DNA of 64,000 nucleotides, from positions 84,556,494-84,620,493 of the forward strand of contig CM042013.1 in the NCBI GenBank assembly GCA_023525715.1, in the 5' to 3' direction. This document shows, piece by piece, positions 9,843-21,863 of this stretch; the stretch's first letter is position 1, and each line of letters starts with the position of its first letter. The DNA is from Cichorium intybus (lineage: Eukaryota; Streptophyta; Magnoliopsida; Asterales; Asteraceae). Made by a program: the position numbers and the translations under genes. Below the pieces are notes generated by a model that was given only the letters and a program-made list of their open reading frames with translations, did no database searches and was not told the origin of the DNA.

Positions 9843-9998
9843 ATCATAGCCCGAAGGCCGCACCAAATATCATAGCCCGAAGGCCGCACCAAATATCATA
9901 GCCCGAAGGCCGCACCAAATATCATAGCCCGAAGGCCGCACCAAATATCATAGCCCGAAGGCCGCACCAAATATCATAGCCACAAGTGGCCGCACCAT
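9843..9998 (-). repeat. 26-bp tandem repeat array inside the LTR
   Basis: About six head-to-tail copies of a 26-bp unit contain CATAGCCCGAAGGCCGCACC. Degenerate copies (CATAGCC..GGCCGCACC) reach back to about 9690. The units abut without unique spacers, so this is a minisatellite, not CRISPR. Confidence 0.9.
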
Positions 9999-10619
9999 TT
10001 AGTAACAGTTTGTTTCACGATCATTTATGGCTCACGGGTTAGCCCGCTGTTGCCTAGACTCACAGCTTATCCGGTCTTGTCTATATAAGTTTGACTCACA
10101 GTTCCGTTCTTGTCTATTGTAGACTCACGGCTTATCTGGTCTTGTCATTTTATATGTCTTTATGCTTATCATTTTCGTCCCTCGAAGCTGTTTCAACCAG
10201 TAACAGTTCAATCATCATATATCATATATGATATCAGTGAGATTACTCACCTGGATGCTAGCTGCATTTAAATCCCGGTTGTTTCTTGCCTTTGCGTGCA
10301 CCACAACCATTTTGTCCCATACCTATATTTTCATTTATATACCAAATGATAATAGGTTAATAATCATTCCAATTGACTCTAATGCAATAGAGTTCAATAC
10401 AATTATCATTACAAACAATGCCTAGTTAATAAACTTTCCGTTTACTAACTTTTTATGAATTTTACTATTCACCGAGGCATTCGAATCGATCTACAGTGCC
10501 CCCGAGGGGTCGAAAACTCAATATAAAAATTTTCTCAAACTTTTCAGACCATAACGAGCCTACGGTTCAATTTTGAGCTAAAACGGACAAGCCAAACGAA
10601 AGTTAGCATTTTGATCCCC

Positions 10620-10710
10620 TGCCTGGCCCTGCTTGGAGGCGCACTGCGCCTGGGCGCACCCCGCCCTGGTCCTGGGCGCACTGCGCCCTGCGCCTGGGCA
10701 GACCTCCTGG
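10620..10710 (-). repeat. GC-rich imperfect palindromes in the chromoviral LTR
   Basis: Near 10637 lies GGCGCACTGCGCC and near 10675 GGGCGCACTGCGCCC, each with matching arms around one unpaired base, plus related GGGCGCAC copies. They stand out in an AT-rich LTR. Confidence 0.7.
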
Positions 10711-11558
10711 CCAGTCGCGATTTATGCACTGTAGCAAGCAGTTTTGACTCATTAAGTCCTTAATCCAGTCCTTAATCGATTGGGGTTTGTTCTAGTACCA
10801 AAACCTTATACTTTAACAAGATTTTCAACCATTCAAAACAACTAAATCAATTAGAATGAAGAATTAGGGTTCTTAGTTCCAAAACCCCAAAACTTCAAAT
10901 TCATCAACAATAACAACCTACTTCCATTATCTTGAGTTAAGCCATTTCTAGCATGACTTAATGGAAGTAATAAATCATTTAAACCACATAATCATAACTG
11001 AAATGTACAAATTTCAGTTTCTATAAAACCAAACCAAGAACACTTCAAGAACTTGGTTAAAATCAAGTTTACTAACCTTGATTAACAAAGGAATCACCAA
11101 TTCCAAGCCATGATTCCAATTCCATGCTTCAAGCTTCAAGAATTTCCAGAAATTTCTCTCAAAATTCTTCTCCCGTTGCTGCACAAATGGCCAGTCAAAG
11201 AGAGGGTCAACTCTCTCTTATTTATACCTCAAATTTTTACATTTTTAGTCCTAAAGTTCATTTTCTTGAACTTTGACCACAAAATCAAGTTTTATTACAA
11301 TAAAACTTCCATTCTTTATACATTTGCCACCAACAACAATATTTTTCATATTTGGTCCTTCACATGGTCGAATGACCAAATTACCCTTTTGTGGTAAAAC
11401 GACCAAAAATCCGTTTTTATAACATTTTAAGTCCAAAACTCAAAATATTATTTCAAACTAATTACTTTTCTGTCCAAAAGACCAATTTACCCTTCCAAGG
11501 TAAAATGACCATTTTACCCTTTTTATTATATTTATAAAAAGAGTATCTTGGTGTTACA

Positions 11559-11689
11559 AATTCTCCCCTCCTTCAAAAGATTTCGTCCCCGAAATCATAT
11601 AAGGAGTTGAGGGTTTGTCTTCCTCGTTTCTCTTTCGGTCTTCCACATCATGTCGGAATCTCTATGGTATTGCCTAAGCACTTAACCAT
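11559..11689 (-). pseudogene. End of chromoviral pol plus polypurine tract
   Basis: The polypurine tract lies at 11559-11571 (minus strand GGAGGGGAGAATT). Upstream of it a frame ends LYDFGDEIF with its stop at 11573-11575, like the acidic end of chromoviral integrase (compare DDFEDEVRS at 46741). The fragment stops near 11680-11690, where SIRE gag reading resumes, so a deletion joint lies here. Confidence 0.5.
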
Positions 11690-12535
11690 ATGAAAGAAGA
11701 CAATGTGAATGTCACAGCCGAAGGTTTTTTCTCGTCTGATAAAATGCTTGAGAATACTTTAAATGCAGAAATAGAATTTAAGATCAATAAACGAAAACAA
11801 GACATGTATCAGATGAAGAATACCTTCGGACGTTGTAACAATCAAAGTTTTTCATATAATCGCAGTTTTTCAAATAATCGAAATTTTACAAATAATCGAA
11901 ATTTCACAGGAAATCGAAATCAAATTAAGACTCAAACTTCCGTTGAAAAACACAAACGATTTTATGATAACAGACGAAGGAAAAACTATCTTGATTTTCA
12001 AAACAAAAAGAAAGCCTTTCAAAATCAACAAAAATCGTTTACTGTGATAAATTCTTCAAGAAAACCACAAAATATCGTTTTTGAACCAGCAAAACCAATA
12101 TGTTCAAACAGTAAATATGAAAAACCAACAAAGAAAATTTTTACCAAGGGAAGCAACCTGGTTGACACATTTCATGTTTGGCTAGACAAGAACATGGATT
12201 CGTTCAAAGATAAAAGCTTAACCATTTAAGATTTCAAAATTGCTTATGAAGATTTTCTATGCGAATCCACTCAATGTAGTACTTCGTCTGGAAACACTCT
12301 CTTTTCAAAACAAAAATGGGTTCCCGTAAAACCAAACCCACTTTCACCATTGAGTTCCAAAGTGCAAAATCCAAAGAAAATTTTAAAATGGGTTCCGAAA
12401 GTCACTAAAAGACAAATAGACAAACCTTCTATCGTCTCCAATATTGCTTCAACTTCTGGCACCAAAAAGGATGTTATGGTCGCATCATGGGTCTATGATC
12501 CAAATACTTACCCTCAAGGACCCAAGCCATGTTAG
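11690..12535 (+). pseudogene. SIRE-like gag, 3' part, and gag-protease linker
   Basis: The piece 11690-12229 is open: an Asn/Phe-rich repeat area (FSNNRNFTNNRNFTGN) followed by Lys-rich sequence, typical of the low-complexity C-terminal half of SIRE-type gag. After a stop at 12229, reading continues to 12535 in other frames with KQKWVPVKPNP and KILKWVPKVTKR, the W-V-P repeats seen just before protease in this group. The joining stretch to the 5' gag part (ending at 2687) is missing because of the nested insertions and a deletion. Confidence 0.7.
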
Positions 12536-12566
12536 GTACCTAAACTTACTCTCTAAATTGTAGGTA

Positions 12567-13487
12567 ATGAACGATGAGCATTACGATAAGGAATGGTCCA
12601 TAGACAGTGGCTGCTCACGACACATGACGGGGAGGATTCAGTACTTAAGGGATTTCAGAAGTCTAGAAGATGGAGGAGATGTCAAATTTGGGAACAACGA
12701 AACATGTCCCATAAGAGGATATGGGAAAATAACCAATGACAAATTTACTATCAATCGAGTAGCATACATAGAAGGACTAAAACACAATATAGTCAGTGTT
12801 TCTCAACTAGTTGTGGGGATTGGTTTAAAAGTCTCATTCGATGAAGCTGGAAGTGTAATTAAGAAGAAAAAGACCAAGGAAGCCTTGCTAAAATCAAAAA
12901 GGAAGGGTGAAATGTATCCACTGGATATGAAGCCAATTGTTGGGACACCTTCCACCTGTCTACTCTCAAAATCCCCTTCGGATCTCAGCTGGTTATGGCA
13001 TCAGAGGCTATCTCATCTGAACTTTAAGAATATCAACAAGCTGGTTGCTCTTTATCTTATCCGAGGTATGCCTACACTAAAGTTTGACAATGACACTCTG
13101 TGTGCTGCTTGCGAGCATGGGAAGCAAAAACGACAAGCTCATTCGATTACCATAGACTCTAAGATCACCGAACCTCTTGAACTATTACATATTGATCTTT
13201 GTGGTCCTTCAACAGTTGAATCTCTTGGAGGAAAGAAATACATCTTAGTTATCGTGGATGATTTTTCACGATTCACTTGGGTAATTTTTCTACGACAAAA
13301 GTCAGACACACTTGCAGAACTCATTGCCTTCATCAAGCAAATCGAGCTTCATCTCAAGAAACCAGTACGGGCTATCCGAAGTGACAATTGCACTGAATTA
13401 AAAAATCAAACTATTGAATCATATCTGAAGGAGAAGGGTATCACTCATAATTTTTCTGCCCCCTTTACTCCACAGCAAAATGGATAG
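12567..13487 (+). pseudogene. SIRE-like protease and integrase (N-terminal and core)
   Basis: An open stretch of 306 codons. The protease active site reads WSIDSGCSRHMTG at residues ~10-22. The GAG-pre-integrase zinc region is LWHQRLSHLNFKN with CAACEHGK (H-H-C-C) at residues ~143-195. The integrase core has its first Asp in HIDLCGP (~210) and second Asp in RSDNCTE (~270; the family norm is RSDNGTE). The frame stops at PQQNG, just before the catalytic Glu region; the stop (13486-13488) looks like the result of a one-base loss. Protease frees the pol proteins and integrase joins the cDNA to the genome. This copy is dead. Confidence 0.85.
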
Positions 13488-14548
13488 TTGAGTGAAGAAA
13501 TCGGTCCTTATGCGAAGCTGCAAGAACAATGCTTGACTACACAAATCTTCCAATGTACTTCTGGGCTGAAGCTGTAGCAACTGCATGCTTCACTCAGAAT
13601 TGATCCTTCATTCATAGACGATTCAACATCACTCCGTACGAAGTAATAAACAAAAGGAAACCCAATGTAAAATTCTTCCATGTATTCGGTTGCTGATGCT
13701 TCATCATGAAACTAAAACCTGGTACTACGAAGTTTGCATCTAAATCCGATGATGGTGTTTTCCTTGGCTACTCACACTCTGCGAAAGCATATCGAGTACT
13801 AAATAAGACAACGAGGAAGATCGAGGAGACTTTCAATCTGAAATTTGATGATCACTATATCAAGAAATCAGAAACACTCTTTCCTCGTTCCTCCATTTTT
13901 CTAGAAAAACCAACCGAAGTTATTCCTCTGGACTTTTTCAATCTTGATTTCTCTTTCCTATTTGATAGTCCTGATCATGCAATAGATGTTGAATCAAATG
14001 CGAAGGACAATAATATACCAGAAATCAACAAGCTCACCAATGATTCTCCCACAACTGACACATCTAAGGATAAGCCATTCTTCGGTTGTGGGGGAGTCTG
14101 AGAAAACTAGCCAAAATGATCCTTCGGTTGAAAGGGAGTGTGAGATATCCAACACAAAGGATCCTTTGGTTGAGGGGGAGTATTCACCCTCAGCATCATC
14201 CAATGATCCGAAGGATTCTTACTTAAAAGAATCACCAAGCTCATCATCAACACTAACCCCTTCTCAATTCGAGGGGGAGTCATCTGATAAGCCAGCTTTT
14301 GTTGAGGGGGAGCAACCAATTCCTGAAACTACACCTGAAGACAATCAGTCGACTTTGGATTATCCATATGATACGGAGGAAGTTCATCGAGAAACTCTAC
14401 CATAATATGATCCTGCTTACCCTCTCTTGAAAAATGGACAAGAGATCATCCGAAGACTCAGGTAATTGGTAATCCAGATGAAAAGGTACTTACTCGATCT
14501 CAATTAAAAGCAAAGCAAAATGAATTAATCAAACGATCAGATTATTGC
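13488..14548 (+). pseudogene. SIRE-like integrase C-terminal part and pol hinge, broken
   Basis: Decayed reading of the integrase end (AARTMLDYTNLPMYFWAEAV near 13520) is followed by an open 131-codon piece at 13706-14101 with the usual GVFLGYSHSAKAYRVLN block. The hinge region to 14405 is Ser/Glu-rich and reads in a second frame; it contains several GAGGGGGAG tracts (near 14172, 14271 and 14304) that resemble polypurine tracts but lie inside coding sequence. At least two frame changes occur. Confidence 0.75.
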
Positions 14549-15706
14549 ATGTTTAATGTTTTCATTTCAAAAGTAGAACCTAAAACTGTAAAAGAAGCTT
14601 TTCAATACTCAGATTGGGTTGAGGCCATGCAGAGTGAGTTGGCTGAATTTGAACGAAACAAGGTGTGTCATTTAATTCCTAAACCAACCAACTCTTCTGT
14701 AGTAGGTCTTAAATGGGTTTTTCGAAATAAACTTGATATAGAAGGTAACATAGTCCGAAACAAAGCTAGACTAGTTGTCAAAGGATATTGTCAACAGGAG
14801 GGAATCGATTATGATGAAACCTTCGCTCCAGTTGCCAGACTTGAGTCCGTCCGAATCTTTTTGGAATTTGCTGCCCATAAAAACTTTGATGTCTACCAAA
14901 TGGATGTCAAATGTGCCTTTTTAAATGGCAAACTTGAGGAAACAGTGTATGTGGAACAACCACCTGGTTTTATAAACGAAAAATATCCAAATCACTGTTA
15001 TATCAAAGCAGTCTATGGGCTAAAGCAACCACCAAGGGAATGGTACGAAACTTTAACCCGATTTTTAAAACAATCAAACTTCAAATAAGGCTCTGTTGAT
15101 CCCATTATATTTCGAAAGAAAGTTGGTAATCATCTCATGCTAGTTCAAATCTATGTGGATGATATAAGCTTTGGATCAACAGACCCTGTTCTGTCAAAAG
15201 ATTTCGAAACCTTAATGAAAAGTAAGTTTCAAATGAGCATGATGGGGAAGATAAATTTCTTTCTCGGATTGCAAGTTAAACAAACATCCGAAGGCATATT
15301 TATAAACCAAGAGAAATATACACGAAGCCTTTTGGAAAAATTTGGGATGGAAAACTGTTCCAATGCGAAGGTTCCCATGGCTGCTGGTACAAGACTCGCA
15401 CCTTCGCTTGACAAACCGGCCGTCGATCAGAAAGTCTACAGAAGCATGATTGGTTCTTTACTATACCTACCTGCCAGTCGCCCATATATCATGTTCTCAG
15501 TTTGTAATTGTGCACGTTATCAGAAGAATCCGAGAGAACCCCACTTAGCAGCAGTCAAAACCATCTTTCGCTACCTACATCGAACACCTTCTCTTGGATT
15601 GTGGTACCCTGCTAACTTAGGCTTCTTTCTTCAAGCCTACTCCGATGCTGATCTGAAAGGGTGTGTGCTGGATCGTAAAAGCACTTCATGGTTAAAGACC
15701 TTTTGA
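14549..15706 (+). pseudogene. SIRE-like reverse transcriptase and truncated RNase H
   Basis: Two open pieces, 14549-15088 and 15137-15706, lie in one frame and are separated by a single TAA at 15086. RT motifs are WVFRNKLD, KARLVVKGY, YQMDVKCAFLNGKLEE (first catalytic Asp) and IYVDDISFGS (catalytic Asp pair). RNase H begins YSDADLKGC near 15642 but breaks after KSTS: the frame ends WLKTF at 15706 and the rest of RNase H (Glu, second Asp, His region) is missing, so a deletion lies at about 15685. The pieces fit the RT of the SIRE group. Confidence 0.85.
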
Positions 15707-16790
15707 CATGTCCATACTTCGTATAACACTGTACGTACCCTCATATCTTACTTGCACCCAGTGGTTCTTCCCTTCACATAAGCACATAACTAATCAAAAA
15801 GACTTGATCTTTTCAGGATATGTCTCAAGTATTGCGTGGTTGTAAACATCTGACAATTCCTAAAACGAAGAACAAAACATTCCACTTGCATGTTAACTTT
15901 ACTTATGGGATATATACTGTTCAATACGAAAAAGCTGATACAACTGAAATCACAAAATGCTAAAAGCACAATAGAAACAAATTCACTACAAAAGAATGGG
16001 GAAAGATTTCAAAGGACTTTCACAACACTAAAATGTCAATCTTCAGAAACTCTAAACAATCCACACTAAGATTAGCGATATACAAAGTACTTAAGGCGTA
16101 CCTGCTGTCTTTAATGCATCAATCAGGATCTCCTGTGACACAGTTGAGAACCGGGTTGGGGGTATGAACATCTCAGTAACCCATCTTCAGTGACAAGGGT
16201 GGAGTAGTGCACAACTTTCAAAGGCTTGTCATCCGAAAGGTGTGTCCAAATACTCCATCTGGTGAATCGAGATACTTTTTCTTTGATAATCCCATAAAAT
16301 TTCAACATAGAAACTAAAAGAACCACCTCTTCGTATTAGGATGTGTCATCTAAGTTTATGTTACGTAATACTTGGAGACTTAATACTGCCTACAACGTTT
16401 ACTCAAAAGTGAAGGTGGAATACTTACACTGGGTTCAGCTAGCGATATGATTGCACACTACATTCATCTTGTTCGGATATGAATGTGTCAAAAGGACTTC
16501 CTAGAATAATCAGCTCTCATACTATGACCTACACCAAAAATCATGCTTTCAAAAAATTCAATGAATCGTTGTGTTTCACTTCGGATGGTTGGCATGTCTG
16601 AAATATGACCAGACTTTGGTTGTACATTCCAAAAATCGAAAACACCAAAAATATTTAATTTTTTTATTTTTCCTTTCTTTATTATTATATCGTATGGTAA
16701 TCATGTTTGTTGGGATTCAACGAGATACCTGGGATCATTACTGATCTTGTTTTGCATTGGGATATGCAGGAACCAATAGGAATCAAGCAC
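15707..16790 (+). other. Non-coding stretch between pol and env-like ORF of the SIRE-like element
   Basis: No ORF of note. Long spacer sequence between pol and the env-like ORF is usual in this group. It is AT-rich with no clear repeat. Confidence 0.5.
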
Positions 16791-16805
16791 AACGGTTACT
16801 TGGGA

Positions 16806-16938
16806 TGACGCAGCTGTCACACTGAGAAAAAGGGAATGTCCCCTCAACTTACGGATGACGTGACGAAACCCCATACGACCGTTCAAAAACACGCATTATA
16901 TGCTATTTCTCTCTCCACTCATCATCACAGTATATAAA
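16806..16938 (+). promoter_or_regulatory. Promoter-like module ahead of the env-like ORF
   Basis: TGACG motifs lie at 16806-16810 and as a tandem pair TGACGTGACG at 16856-16865. TATATAAA lies at 16931-16938. A C/T-rich leader (CCTTCCATTCATCCCTTCCG) follows and the ATG is at 17040. Paired TGACG upstream of a TATA box resembles the as-1 element of plant pararetrovirus promoters. Activity is not shown. Confidence 0.45.
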
Positions 16939-17039
16939 CGGGCTAACCCTTCCATTCATCCCTTCCGTTTCCAAATTTCAGAACCTGCAACTAAAAATTC
17001 CCAAACACTCCTAACTTTCAAAACTTAAAATAGCTCACC

Positions 17040-17056
17040 ATGGCTACCGATGACAT
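17040..17056 (+). pseudogene. Start of the SIRE env-like ORF, split by insertion
   Basis: The ATG at 17040 encodes MATDD-; the Tork/Angela-like element is inserted after the GACAT target (17052-17056). Reading resumes at 24239 in the same frame (..I-SFTGGDADSVPDL). Confidence 0.75.
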
Positions 17057-17723
17057 TGCAAGGTTTTCTGCAATCTATGAACTAAAATCCTAAGTTCACA
17101 TGCAACCTAGAAAGGATCTATGTTTTCTATCTTTGAACATATAATAATAATTCTAACGGCTAACAGAAATTTCTAATAACGACTAACAGAAATTTCTGTA
17201 TAAAACAATTAATAAAACTAACCTTTAGTTTTATTCTTGAAGCCGAGCAGCACAAGTGTCCTGCCTCAAATGAGATCACACCCAGAAGCCCAAGCAGAGG
17301 TTAACTGTCTTAACCTCTTATTAAGAACGGCTCGCTATAAAACCTTAGAGAAGGATTATAGACGGCAAGGAGAGAAGAGAAATTCCAAGGAGATGATTTG
17401 GAATGGTGCAAGTTTTCAAGTGATGGGGAGAGCCTTATTTATAGTGTTCAACTTTTGAACAATTGCATTCTAGCCCCTGCACTTATAATCAATTTAGCCC
17501 CTGCACTTTTAATTAATTCCAAATTAATTCCAATTAATTCTGATTAATTCCAAACTAGTTTATCATTAATTTATTATCACATAATAAATTTACGAACTAT
17601 TTATTTCTCTCTCTATTTAACCTTGATGCCGGTTGGACTACCAAGGGCAACCCAAATGGACTTTGCTTCTATTAATAAGATAAATACAAATTATAAGTCA
17701 TGGCTTAGACACCTAATCCAACA
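17057..17723 (-). repeat. 3' LTR of the Tork/Angela-like element
   Basis: TGCAAGG..CCAACA. A short open frame inside (17237-17458) is also found in the other LTR; it is not taken as a gene. The minus-strand polypurine tract follows at 17724-17736 (plus-strand GTCTCCCACTTGG). Confidence 0.92.
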
Positions 17724-18569
17724 GTCTCCCACTTGGATAAGTCTACGACTTTAATTGTCCATTTATCTTCAGATTAATTAGCAAACTGTAGCTTCCTAGA
17801 AACTTCTGCCGAACTCTGACCTAGTCAGTTCTGTCCAAAGATAAGTGATCAGATGATCCTCCGTCCAACTAGATATTTTTCAGACTCAAGACATGGATAA
17901 AATCAATCTGGTCTGATTCACTGTTCCTCGATTTCCGATTTGTATATGACTCTTAGACTACCAATTTAGTCCCGGTTGGCCAACCATTTTAGTCAACTTC
18001 AAATTCATCGAGAGGCCTACAGATATCTGTTCCCCGTTAGGGTCAAGGGACGAATAAACTTTGACTCATATACTTATGTCTTTTACCAGAAAAATTATTC
18101 ACAAGAACATGTTTTATAACACCGAGTTACCAATAAGTTTTTGTATTATCAATGAACAACCGTCTAGTAAATCATAACTCATATGTCTTAGCTTAAAGAT
18201 CAAAAGATATTATCGTCTCAATATTGCTCGTGATATAATCCATGAAGCAATCCATTGAGCGCGGGTTTATCCAATACTCAAATCTCCATTTCCAAGTACT
18301 CATGAATGTTGCAGCAATCTTATTGCAATGTCTAACTCCTTAGACAATCTACAACTAATTCATGACAGCCTTGCTTCATACCTACTCCCTAAAAGTATGA
18401 ACGACTGTGGATATTTGAATAATCCAATTATTCAGGAAATAAAACATGCAAAATGAAACACAATGATATATTATTGACAAAATTAGTAAACCATTACTCA
18501 TTAATAAATCTCCATTATTAAATCACATAAGTCAAATACCATAACATTGTTATAAGTTTCAAAACTTAT
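17724..18569 (-). other. 3' untranslated region of the Tork/Angela-like element
   Basis: It is non-coding, between the RNase H stop and the polypurine tract. A closely related stretch follows the LTR at 43656 in the non-coding relative, so this region is shared by both and may matter for replication. Confidence 0.7.
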
Positions 18570-20294
18570 CTAATTGCAAAAACTTATATCATCTCTTAAT
18601 CCAATGCTCCTAGCATGCTGATTATGCTTAATCCTACTCAGAGCCTTTGTCAAGGGATCTGCAGGATTATCTTCCGATGATACCCTCTTTACAAGGAGGT
18701 GACCTTCTTCTACCCTATGTCTGATGTAGTGGTACTTTCTGTCGATATGTCTGGACTTTCCATGATCTCGCGGTTCCTTTGTCAAGGCGACCGCACCTTC
18801 GTTATCGCAGAACAGTTCCAAGGGCTCCTGAATACTCGGGACTACTCCAAGGTCACCGATAAAGTTCTTCAGCCAAGCCGCTTCCTTTGACGCTTCACTT
18901 GCTGCTATGTACTCTGATTCGTACGTAGAATCAGCCACTGTTTCTTGCTTGGAACTTTTCCAAGTAACTGCTCCACCGTTCAAAAGGAATACCCAGCCCG
19001 ACTGAGACCGACCACTGTCTCTATCCGTCTGAAAACTGGCATCCGTATATCCTTCAACTCTCAAGGTATCACTGCCATCGAGGACTAACACCATGTTCTT
19101 TGTCATTCGCAGATACTTGAGTATATTTTTCACAGCTATTCAATGCGCCCTTCCAGGGTTTCCCTGGTACCGACTGACCATGCTTAAAACAAAAGCCACG
19201 TCAGGGCGAGTACACGTCATAGCGTACATGATCGATCCTACAGCCGAAGCGTAAGGTACCCGACTCATTTCAGCTATTTCTTCGTCTGTACTCGGACTTT
19301 GAGTCTTACTCAATTTTGCATTACTTTGGATAGGTAGCTCTCCCTTCTTGGAATTTTCCATACTAAACCTCTTTAGTACCTTTTCCAAGTATGTACCCTG
19401 ACTAAGTCCAATTAGTCTCTTCTTCCTATCTCTCAATATTCTTATCCCGAGAATATAGGCAGCCTCTCCTAGGTCCTTCATGGCGAAACATTTCCCAAGC
19501 CAAGCCTTGACATCTTGCAAGGTTGGAATGTCGTTTCCCATGAGCAGTATGTCATCGACATACAGCACTAGAAAGGTGACTATACTCCCACTAGCCTTGA
19601 CATATACGCAGGACTCATCCTCGCTCCTAGAGAAGCCAAACTCTTTGACTTTCTCATGAAAACAAATATTCTAGCTGCGAGAAGCTTGCTTCAATCCGTA
19701 GATTGATCTCTCAAGCTTACACACCTTATTGGGATACTTTGCATCGACAAAACCCTCTGGCTGATTCATGTAAACATCCTCAGTCAACTTTCCGTTAAGG
19801 AAAGCGGTTTTGACGTCCATCTGCCAAATTTCTTAGTCATGAAATGCAGCTATGGCCAGCATAATCCTAATAGACTTTATCTTGGCTACTGGTGAGAAGG
19901 TCTCGTCATAGTCAACCCCTGGGGTTTGAGTAAAGCCCTTCGCAACCAGTCTTGCCTTGAAAGTGTGTACCTTTCTGTCCATGTCGGTCTTCTTCTTGAA
20001 GATCCATTTGCACCCGACTGTCTTTCGACCCGTTACGTTGTCAACCAAGTTCCAAACTTGATTGTCATACATGGACTTGATCTCGCTATCCATGGCCTCT
20101 TTCCACATGGCAGACTCAGGGCCCGCCACTGCTTCCTGGTAGTTAGCTGGTTCATCCAAATTTATCAGTGTCCTATCACTGACAAACGTGTCCCCATCCG
20201 AAGTTATATGGAACCCATAAAACTCGGGTGGCATGCTAACCCTACCGGAACGCCTAAGAGGTAAGGATAGGACCAACAGGAACTTCTTCCTCAT
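18570..20294 (-). pseudogene. Tork/Angela-like reverse transcriptase and RNase H
   Basis: On the minus strand this is one frame with four nonsense codons and no frameshift after about 20260. RT motifs are GCKWIFKKKTD, KARLVAKGFTQ, WQMDVKTAFLNG (first Asp) and MLYVDDILLMGND (Asp pair). RNase H shows GYTDASFQ, STYESEYIA, FCDNEGAV and HIDRKYHYI, with the acidic catalytic residues in place, and ends near 18570 after DPLTKALSR. Stops lie at 19833 (TAA), 19671 (TAG), 19140 (TGA, where a Trp is expected) and the natural stop. Apart from these codons the catalytic residues are all present, so decay is recent, in line with the near-identical LTRs. Confidence 0.88.
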
Positions 20295-20312
20295 GTTGGT
20301 TGCTAGTTTCTC

Positions 20313-21812
20313 CTAAGGTTGCGTCATCTGATGACTCTTGAATTTCTTCCAGATCAATGGTACTCCCACTGTCCTCTTTGAATATGAGCTCTCTCTCTCT
20401 CGAAAGACTGCTCGTCTAGCTACAAAGACCACGTCCTCGCTCGGTCTGTAGAATAGATATCCAAAGGACTGTTTGGGATAACCAAGGAAGAAACACCTTT
20501 CGCTTCTTTCTGCGAGTTTGTCTTGAGTCTCTCGTCTAACGAAAGCCTCACAACCCCAGACTTTGATATGTGCCAACGAGGGAACTTTCCCCGTCCACAT
20601 TTCGTGAGGTGTTTTAGCAACCTTTTTAGTAGGGACAAGATTGAGGATATGGGCGGCTGTCTCTAAGGCATACCCCCAGAAGTGAATGGGAAATGAAGCT
20701 CGACTCATCATGGAACGAACCATGTCCAATAGGGTTCGGTTGCGCCTCTCCGCAACACCGTTCAACTGTGGTGTCCTGGGAGGTGTCAACTGCGAAACTA
20801 TTCCGCATTCCTTTAGATAGTCTAGGAACTCGATACTTAGATACTCTCCGCCTCTGTCGGACCTGAGCATCTTTATCTTCCTGCCTAATTGATTCTCTAC
20901 CTCGTTCTTAAACTCTTTGAACTTTTCAAAGGTGTCTGACTTTTGCTTGATTAATTAGATATAACCGTATCTACTAAAATCATCAGTAAAGGTTACGTAG
21001 AACCGCGTGCCATCCTTTGTGGTTGATCTGAATGGACCACACACATCCGTGTGAATGATGTCCAGCAGACCCTCACCTCTTTCAAAAGACCCTTTGAAAG
21101 GTGATTTAGTCATCTTGCCCAACAGACAAGATTCACATACATCATCCGACATGAGGTCGAATGATTCCAACACTCCATCCTTTTGGAGTTGGGCGATGCG
21201 TTTCTTGCTGATGTGCCCGAGCCGACTATGCCACAGACATGCCTTTTCTACACCACTAGTAGAATCAATATAATTTACACTATGTCCTAAATTGTCAACA
21301 CATTCAACGGTTTCATACACACCATCACAAGGATAATCAGTAAAAATCAAAATACCATTTTTGAAAACAGAAATCGAACCAATTTTATTATCAAAAGAAA
21401 ATTGAAATACTTGTCTGAACAATGCGTGAAATGAAATAATGTTTCTTGCCATTTCTGGCGAATAGCAACAATTAATTAACTCTATACTAACATCACTACT
21501 AAGCACTAAACTGTAAACGCCGATCTTGGTAACAGGGGACGATCTACTATTGCCCATGATCAAGTTCAGTCTACCGTGCTCCACCTCCCTGCTTTCCTTT
21601 AGGCCCTGCAGATCAGAACAAATGTGAAAACCACATCCTGTATCAAGGACCCAAGAATTAGAAGATGGTGAGTTTTTAGAGATAGTGTATATACCTGCTG
21701 TCGATGGTTTTACTTTCCCATCCTTGACATCCTGCAAGTATTTGGGGCAGCTTCTCTTCCAATGACCCTTCTCTTTGCAGTAGAAACAGTTGGCTTCATC
21801 GGGGTTGGCCAC
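20313..21812 (-). pseudogene. Tork/Angela-like zinc knuckle, protease and integrase
   Basis: On the minus strand, in frame with gag. It begins with an intact zinc knuckle CFYCKEKGHWKRSC (about 21795-21754), then protease SWVLDTGCGFHICSD, the zinc region LWHSRLGHISKKR with CESCLLGK, and integrase with all three catalytic parts: HTDVCGP, LRSDRGGEY and GVAERRNR. The frame is interrupted by TAA at 20955 and ends in a shifted stretch: a GA-dinucleotide run near 20390-20400 has changed length and a second indel near 20262 restores the frame, so the TAG at 20313 is only met because of the shift. The end of this part holds the copia GKVPSLAHIKVWGC block. Confidence 0.88.
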
Positions 21813-21863
21813 ACAAGGAATCTGGGAAGACTTGGTTCTCGAGCCATTGCTTGATGACCCGAC

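Larger units (their letters stand above)
9097..11558 (-). mobile_element. LTR of a chromovirus-like gypsy element (truncated insertion)
   Basis: On the plus strand it starts TGTAACACCCGG and ends GGTGTTACA. Right after it lies CTCCCCTCC, a polypurine tract on the minus strand, and the end of a pol frame, so this is the 3' LTR of a minus-strand element. It holds the conserved hairpin (9361-9374), a 26-bp repeat array, and GC-rich imperfect palindromes near 10636-10700. The rest of the element is missing. Confidence 0.85.

Noticed and set aside
9843..9998. Regular repeats that might be taken for a CRISPR array
   Set aside because: The 26-bp units abut with no unique spacers and lie inside a plant LTR.
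14160..14320. GAGGGGGAG tracts as a possible 3' end of an element
   Set aside because: They lie in the Ser/Glu-rich hinge of SIRE pol, no LTR start follows, and the true polypurine tract is at 27573.
17237..17458. 73-codon frame, also at 23747-23968
   Set aside because: It lies inside the LTR and is present in both copies only because the LTRs are identical; no known protein pattern.
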